Below are positions 14,139 to 18,112 of a stretch of 18,112 nucleotides of DNA, in pieces (positions within the stretch are counted from its first letter, which is position 1; each line of letters begins with the position of its first letter). The notes beneath the pieces were generated by a model that was given only the letters and a program-made list of their open reading frames with translations, was not told the origin of the DNA and did not search any database. The position numbers and the translations under genes were made by a program. Origin of the DNA: JAIBJP01 sp036506175 (lineage in GTDB: Bacteria; Actinomycetota; Thermoleophilia; Gaiellales; Gaiellaceae); NCBI GenBank assembly GCA_036506175.1, contig DASXSE010000114.1, positions 1 to 18,112 of the forward strand. The letters run 5' to 3'.

Positions 14139-15647
14139 ATGAGTTTCGAACTAGGTGAGGATCGCCGTCGGGCGCTCGGCGCCCTGAGTAAGCTTTCTCC
14201 AGGCCTCGTGCGGGAGCTTTGCGGACAGGCAATCGACGTAGCGCTCGGCTCGGGTGCCGGCTACGCGGATGCACGCGCGGTCGCCCGCCGCGTTCAGCAC
14301 GTCGGGACGAAGAACGGCGAGGTCGAGGCGGTCTCCGACGGGGAGACCGAAGGGATCGGCGTCCGTGTCCTCGTGGACGGCGCCTGGGGTTTCGCCTGCG
14401 ACCGCCGGCTCAACGAGGAAGGAGCACGCGAAGCCGCCCAGCGCGCCGTCGCGTTCGCGCGCGCAAGCGCGACCCGTGCCCGGCGGCGCGTCGACCTCGC
14501 GCCGATCACGGCCGAGAAAGGCGAATACCGGACGCCCGCCAAACGAGATCCGATCGAAGTTTCCCTTTCGGACAAGGTCGATCTCTGCCTGCGCGCCGAG
14601 GCAGGAATGAAGCACGAGAACGTGGAGATCACGGAGGCGAGCGTCCGCGCGCAGCGCGAGCAACGCGTGTTCCGCTCCTCAGAGGGCTCCGATGTCCACC
14701 AGGAGTTCTTCGAGTGCGGCGCCGGGATCGACGCGCTCGCAATCGGGGACGGGCGGGTGCAGATCCGCAGCTATCCGAGCGCCCACGGGGGTTCCAGCGC
14801 CCAGGCCGGGTGGGAGTACGTGGAGGGACTCGAATTGGAGCGGGAAGCACCCCGCGTCGGCGAGGAGGCAGCCGCATTGCTGCAGGCCGACCCGTGCCCC
14901 TCAGCGGTCACGACCATCGTGATCGACAGTGAGCAGATGGTGCTCCAGGTGCACGAGTCCGTAGGCCACCCGACCGAGCTCGACCGCGTATACGGGACAG
15001 AGGCCGCTTACGCGGGCACGAGCTTCCTCAAGGCGGACGACCTCGGCAGCCTGCGTTACGGGTCTGACCTGATGAACATCACGGCCGATTCGACGACCGA
15101 GGGAGGAATGGGGACGTTCGCCTACGACGACGAGGGCGTCCCCGCAGGTCGACAACCGATCGTCGAAGCCGGACTCCTGCGCGGTTTCCTCTCTTCCCGC
15201 GAGACTGCGGCCATGATCGGCGCGGGTCATGGCGGCTCGATGCGGGCCGACGGATGGAGCCGGATGCCGCTCGTGCGTATGACGAATCTGCACCTGGAAC
15301 CAGGCGAAGGAAGGTTCGAAGACCTTTTGGCTGACGTCGACGACGGCGTCTACATGTGCACGAACAAGAGTTGGTCGATCGACGATAAGCGCCTCAACTT
15401 CCAGTTCGGGACGCAGGTGGCCTGGGAAATCAAGGGTGGAAAGCTCGGTCGGATGCTGCGTGACGCGACGTACATGGGAGTGACGCCCGTCTTCTGGGCC
15501 GGTCTGGATGCGGTGGCCGGTAAGGACGAATGGCAGCTCTATGGGCTGACGAACTGCGGAAAGGGCCAGCCGGGCCAGCACGCGCATGTCTCCCACGGGA
15601 CGGCGCCGGGACGCTTCCGCAAGGTTCAGGTGGGAGTTCGGAACTGA
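14139..15647 (+). CDS. tldD: TldD-family metalloprotease
   Basis: The 502-aa protein is a TldD. It has the HExxxH zinc motif in VHESVGHPTE (H272, E273, H277), a later metal-ligand Cys473 in TNCGKGQPGQ, and the MCTNKSWSIDDKRLNFQFGT segment (406-425) of the family. TldD works with TldE (PmbA) as a heterodimeric protease. In known cases it trims unfolded peptides, for example the microcin B17 leader and the CcdA antitoxin. ATG at 14139 has AAAGGG 9 nt upstream. A GTG at 14208 also fits the family N-terminus, so the first 23 residues are uncertain. It is divergent from the sedolisin and closely followed by tldE. Confidence 0.92.
   Translation: MSFELGEDRRRALGALSKLSPGLVRELCGQAIDVALGSGAGYADARAVARRVQHVGTKNGEVEAVSDGETEGIGVRVLVDGAWGFACDRRLNEEGAREAAQRAVAFARASATRARRRVDLAPITAEKGEYRTPAKRDPIEVSLSDKVDLCLRAEAGMKHENVEITEASVRAQREQRVFRSSEGSDVHQEFFECGAGIDALAIGDGRVQIRSYPSAHGGSSAQAGWEYVEGLELEREAPRVGEEAAALLQADPCPSAVTTIVIDSEQMVLQVHESVGHPTELDRVYGTEAAYAGTSFLKADDLGSLRYGSDLMNITADSTTEGGMGTFAYDDEGVPAGRQPIVEAGLLRGFLSSRETAAMIGAGHGGSMRADGWSRMPLVRMTNLHLEPGEGRFEDLLADVDDGVYMCTNKSWSIDDKRLNFQFGTQVAWEIKGGKLGRMLRDATYMGVTPVFWAGLDAVAGKDEWQLYGLTNCGKGQPGQHAHVSHGTAPGRFRKVQVGVRN
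15628..15636 (+). promoter_or_regulatory. Ribosome binding site deciding the tldE start
   Basis: AGGTGGGAG, inside the tldD 3' end, ends 7 nt before CTG at 15644. No ATG, GTG or TTG lies at a workable distance in the tldE frame, so this site argues for a CTG start overlapping the tldD stop (CTGA). Confidence 0.6.
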
Positions 15648-17017
15648 GCGCTGTCGCCGACCGGGCGCTGGACCTCGCGGAGCGAGCCTGGCGCGCGGCG
15701 GAGGCCGATGAGGCCGACGCGGTCGCCCAGGTGGAACAATCCGGGTTCGCGCGGTTTGCGGCCTCGGAAGTGCACCAACCCACGCTCATCCGCGACGAGA
15801 CGCTGACGCTGCGGGTCGTTCGCGACGGCAAAGTGGGCTGTGCGGTCACGAACCGCACGGACGAAGAGGGTCTGCGTGATGCCGCTCGCCGCGCGGAACA
15901 AGCCGCGGACAGCGCAAGACCGGATCCGGATTACGCCGGCCTGCAGCCCCCGGTGGACGTCCCCGAAGTCGAAGGGTTCGACGAGGCCACGGCGGCGCTC
16001 ACGCCCGAGGAGCAGGCGGCTGCGGCATCAGCGGCAATCGAAGCGGCGCCCGCGTACGGCCTGTACGGCTATTTCACGAGCGGAACGACGGAGATGGCCG
16101 TCTCCTCGAGCACCGGTCAGGCGGTGGCGCAGACGATGACGGATGCAAGCGTCCTCGCGATCGCCGCTTCGGATGAGGAGTCCGGCTACGCGGAAGCAAC
16201 GTCCTGGAAGGCCGGTGAGCTCGATCCGGCCGCAGTCGCCGACGAGGCCGCCGAGAAGGCGGCGCGCACAAAGGGAGCGGTGGAGCTCGAGCCTGGAGTG
16301 CACGCGGCAGTGCTCGAGCCGTACGCGTTCTCGGAGCTCCTGTGGTATTTCGCGTTCAGCTCGCTGAACGCTCTGGCGTGCCTCGAAGGGCGGAGCTACT
16401 TCTCCGGCCGCATCGGCGACCAGATCTTCCACGAGAGCTTCTCCCTGATCGACGATGCGCTCGAACCGCGCGGGCTGCCGAAGTCGTTCGACTTCGAGGG
16501 TGTGCCGAAACAGCGCGTGACGATCGTCGAAAACGGCGTTGCTCAGGACGTCGTGTGGGACCGCCGGACCGCCAAACGCGCCGGAGGAGGCCGTGTCTCC
16601 ACGGGCCACGCGCTCGCGCCACCTGTGCAGGGATTCGGCGCGCTCCCGCTCAACCTTTCGGTCGCGGGCGGTGACGCGACCCGCGATGGGCTCGTCGAAC
16701 GCGTCGGCGAAGGCATCTACGTCACCCGTCTCCACTATCTCGGGGTCGTCGATCCGCGGGAGGGAATCATCACCGGCATGACACGGGACGGCACCTTCCT
16801 CGTCGAGGGTGGGAAGGTGACGAAACCGCTCGTGAATCTCCGTTTCACGACGTCCTTTCCCAAGCTCGCAGAAACGATCCTCGGGCTCGGCAACGATGTC
16901 GAGCTCGTCAACCGGAGCGACTTCTACGACCAGCGCTACCCATTCGGTACGCTCGTGCCTACGGTGGCTACCGAAGCCTTCACGATCGTGGGAACCGGGT
17001 CGGGCCCGGGCCTCTGA
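15644..17017 (+). CDS. pmbA: TldE/PmbA, TldD partner
   Basis: The 457-aa protein is the TldE (PmbA) subunit. It matches TldD in fold and order but lacks HExxxH. Recognisable segments are VLEPYAFSELLWYFAFSSLN (about 223-242) with SYFSGRIGDQIF after it, then IYVTRLHYLGVVDPREGIIT, and the conserved NLRFTTSFPKLAETILGLG near the C-terminus. It forms the inactive but required half of the TldD-TldE protease. The first usual in-frame start outside tldD is a GTG at 15731, which would remove the first helix. The ATG at 15530 lies 118 bp inside tldD. CTG at 15644 is best placed after AGGTGGGAG and keeps the family N-terminus (LAERAWRAAEA). Its stop overlaps the next ATG by one base. Confidence 0.88.
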   Translation: MSAVADRALDLAERAWRAAEADEADAVAQVEQSGFARFAASEVHQPTLIRDETLTLRVVRDGKVGCAVTNRTDEEGLRDAARRAEQAADSARPDPDYAGLQPPVDVPEVEGFDEATAALTPEEQAAAASAAIEAAPAYGLYGYFTSGTTEMAVSSSTGQAVAQTMTDASVLAIAASDEESGYAEATSWKAGELDPAAVADEAAEKAARTKGAVELEPGVHAAVLEPYAFSELLWYFAFSSLNALACLEGRSYFSGRIGDQIFHESFSLIDDALEPRGLPKSFDFEGVPKQRVTIVENGVAQDVVWDRRTAKRAGGGRVSTGHALAPPVQGFGALPLNLSVAGGDATRDGLVERVGEGIYVTRLHYLGVVDPREGIITGMTRDGTFLVEGGKVTKPLVNLRFTTSFPKLAETILGLGNDVELVNRSDFYDQRYPFGTLVPTVATEAFTIVGTGSGPGL

Positions 17018-18081
17018 TGGCGCGCCCATTGCTTGTCGGGACCCGCAAGGGGCTCTTCACTCTCACAAACGGGGACGGAGGCTGGAAGGTCTCCGGGCCC
17101 CAGCTCAAGGGTTGGGAGGTCTTCCACGCCGTAGCCGATCCGCGGGACGGCGCCTTCTATGCCGCGACGAACAGCTTCGTGTACGGCGCCACGGTCCATC
17201 GGTCGGATGATCGCGGCGAAACCTGGACGCGCACGGAGGAGATCGGTCTCCCCGAAGACTCGGGCCTCACGCTCGAGAAGACGTGGCACGTCGAGCCGGG
17301 ACGCGAGGGTGAGGAAGGTCGCGTCTGGCTGGGCGCGGCACCGGGAGTCCTCTTCAGGTCCGACGACTCGGGCGCCACTTGGCAGGTCGTGGACGGGATC
17401 CTGCGACACCCCACGCGGGACAAATGGAACCCGGGAGCCGGAGGCATGTGCTGCCACTCCATCCAGCTCGATCCCGAGGAGCCGCAGAGGATGTACATCG
17501 CGATCTCGGCCGCCGGGACGTTCCGGACCGAGGATGGCGGCGAGACCTGGGAGCCGGCGAACCAGGGTGTCGCTGCCGACTTCTTCCCTGACAACCCGTT
17601 TCCAGAAGTGGGCCAGTGCGTCCACAAGCTGCTCGTCCACCCAGCGAGGCCGGAGCGGCTCTGGCAGCAGAACCACTGCGGTGTCTACCGCTCCGACGAC
17701 CACGGCAGGAGCTGGGAGCGCCTCGAGGGCAACGGACTCCCCAGTGGTTTCGGGTTCCCGATCGCTCTCGACGCCTCAGACGCCGACACCGCATTCGTCA
17801 TTCCGGAGGAAGGCGCGGAGAACCGGGTGACCAACGACGGGCGGCTCGGCGTCTACCGCACCCGGGACGGCGGGGCGAGCTGGGAGCTGCTCACCAACGG
17901 GCTGCCGGCGCCTGCGTGGGTCGCCGTGCTCCGCGAAGCCTCGTCCTACGACGACGAAGGCGTTTATTTCGGCACGCAGAGCGGCTCGGTCTTCGTCACG
18001 ACCGACGGAGGCGAGAGCTGGACCGAGGCCGCTTCGCAGCTGCCGCCGATCCTCTCAGTCGAGGCGGCGAACTGGCAGTAG
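17017..18081 (+). CDS. Six-Asp-box BNR/sialidase-like propeller protein
   Basis: The 354-aa protein has no signal peptide and contains six Asp boxes (S/T-x-D-x-G-x-T/S-W) at 63-70, 115-122, 171-178, 226-233, 282-289 and 328-335. The spacing is about 50 residues, giving a six-bladed propeller. Databases often name such proteins exo-alpha-sialidase, but I see no sialidase arginine triad or FRIP motif, so a catalytic role is unsupported. GGMCCHSIQLDPEEP (142-156) and NHCGVYRSDDHG (219-230) hold cysteines and histidines that could bind metal. ATG overlaps the tldE stop by one base (TGATG), indicating coupling. It probably acts in the cytoplasm with its neighbours; its actual function is unknown. 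Confidence 0.85.
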   Translation: MARPLLVGTRKGLFTLTNGDGGWKVSGPQLKGWEVFHAVADPRDGAFYAATNSFVYGATVHRSDDRGETWTRTEEIGLPEDSGLTLEKTWHVEPGREGEEGRVWLGAAPGVLFRSDDSGATWQVVDGILRHPTRDKWNPGAGGMCCHSIQLDPEEPQRMYIAISAAGTFRTEDGGETWEPANQGVAADFFPDNPFPEVGQCVHKLLVHPARPERLWQQNHCGVYRSDDHGRSWERLEGNGLPSGFGFPIALDASDADTAFVIPEEGAENRVTNDGRLGVYRTRDGGASWELLTNGLPAPAWVAVLREASSYDDEGVYFGTQSGSVFVTTDGGESWTEAASQLPPILSVEAANWQ

Positions 18082-18112
18082 TCCTCCTGCCCGGCATGCT
18101 GGCCGCCGAGGT
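18072..18112 (+). CDS. Start of a putative MoaD/ThiS-type ubiquitin-fold protein (truncated by window end)
   Basis: After the propeller gene, a frame reads AVVLLPGMLAAE and runs off the window. The first strand VVLLPGML is like small MoaD/ThiS-family proteins that I recall next to such propeller genes in actinobacteria. If CTG at 18072 is the start it overlaps the propeller stop, with GAGG 7 nt upstream. ATG at 18096 would miss the first strand. Only about 13 residues are visible, so the family is tentative. Confidence 0.4.
   Translation, partial: MAVVLLPGMLAAE

Noticed and set aside
17017..18081. Naming the propeller gene a sialidase
   Set aside because: Only the Asp-box repeats are present; the arginine triad and FRIP motif of true sialidases were not found, and there is no signal peptide.

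Overview
The window looks like a chromosomal segment of a high-GC actinobacterium, probably of the Thermoleophilia/Gaiellales type. The pointers are the strong G+C bias, frequent GTG/TTG starts, several -10 hexamers of the TANNNT kind close to start codons, a class A RNase P RNA, and a LexA operator of the GAAC-N4-GTTC class. The lineage is inference. No phage, IS element, CRISPR array or rRNA was seen.

Left part (1-3300): the 5' end of a FAD-dependent DAO/sarcosine dehydrogenase-type oxidoreductase runs off the window on the minus strand. Next come a secreted, C-terminally anchored propeller-like protein (+), a choline/ethanolamine kinase-like phosphotransferase (-), and a NUDIX hydrolase (+) followed by a small unknown protein (+). 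The kinase and NUDIX starts are only 18 bp apart and appear to share overlapping -10 elements.

Centre (3300-9950): an APC permease (-) is divergent from a plus-strand run of a glutamine synthetase-like amine ligase, a C26 gamma-glutamyl hydrolase, an aldehyde dehydrogenase, a small Cys-rich protein, a lipoprotein and an SDR dehydrogenase. The likely logic is import of an amine, gamma-glutamylation, oxidation of the protected product, and release of glutamate. This resembles the Puu pathway, but no amine oxidase is present in the run, so the substrate is open (polyamine or amino alcohol).

RNA and SOS region (9950-11670): a decayed C-terminal fragment of a BNR-repeat gene, then rnpB (-) with a strong 3' hairpin. 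rnpB has its -10 box inside a 64-aa zinc-ribbon gene that overlaps the end of lexA. lexA has a near-consensus promoter and an SOS box over its start point. tRNA-Leu(GAG) is divergent and ends in a hairpin shared with the next gene.

Right part (11670-18112): a secreted sedolisin (S53) protease with C-terminal Ig-like domains (-). Then comes a tightly packed plus-strand set: tldD, tldE/pmbA, a six-Asp-box propeller protein, and the start of what looks like a MoaD/ThiS-type ubiquitin-fold protein. The tldE start, and probably that of the last gene, appear to be CTG codons.
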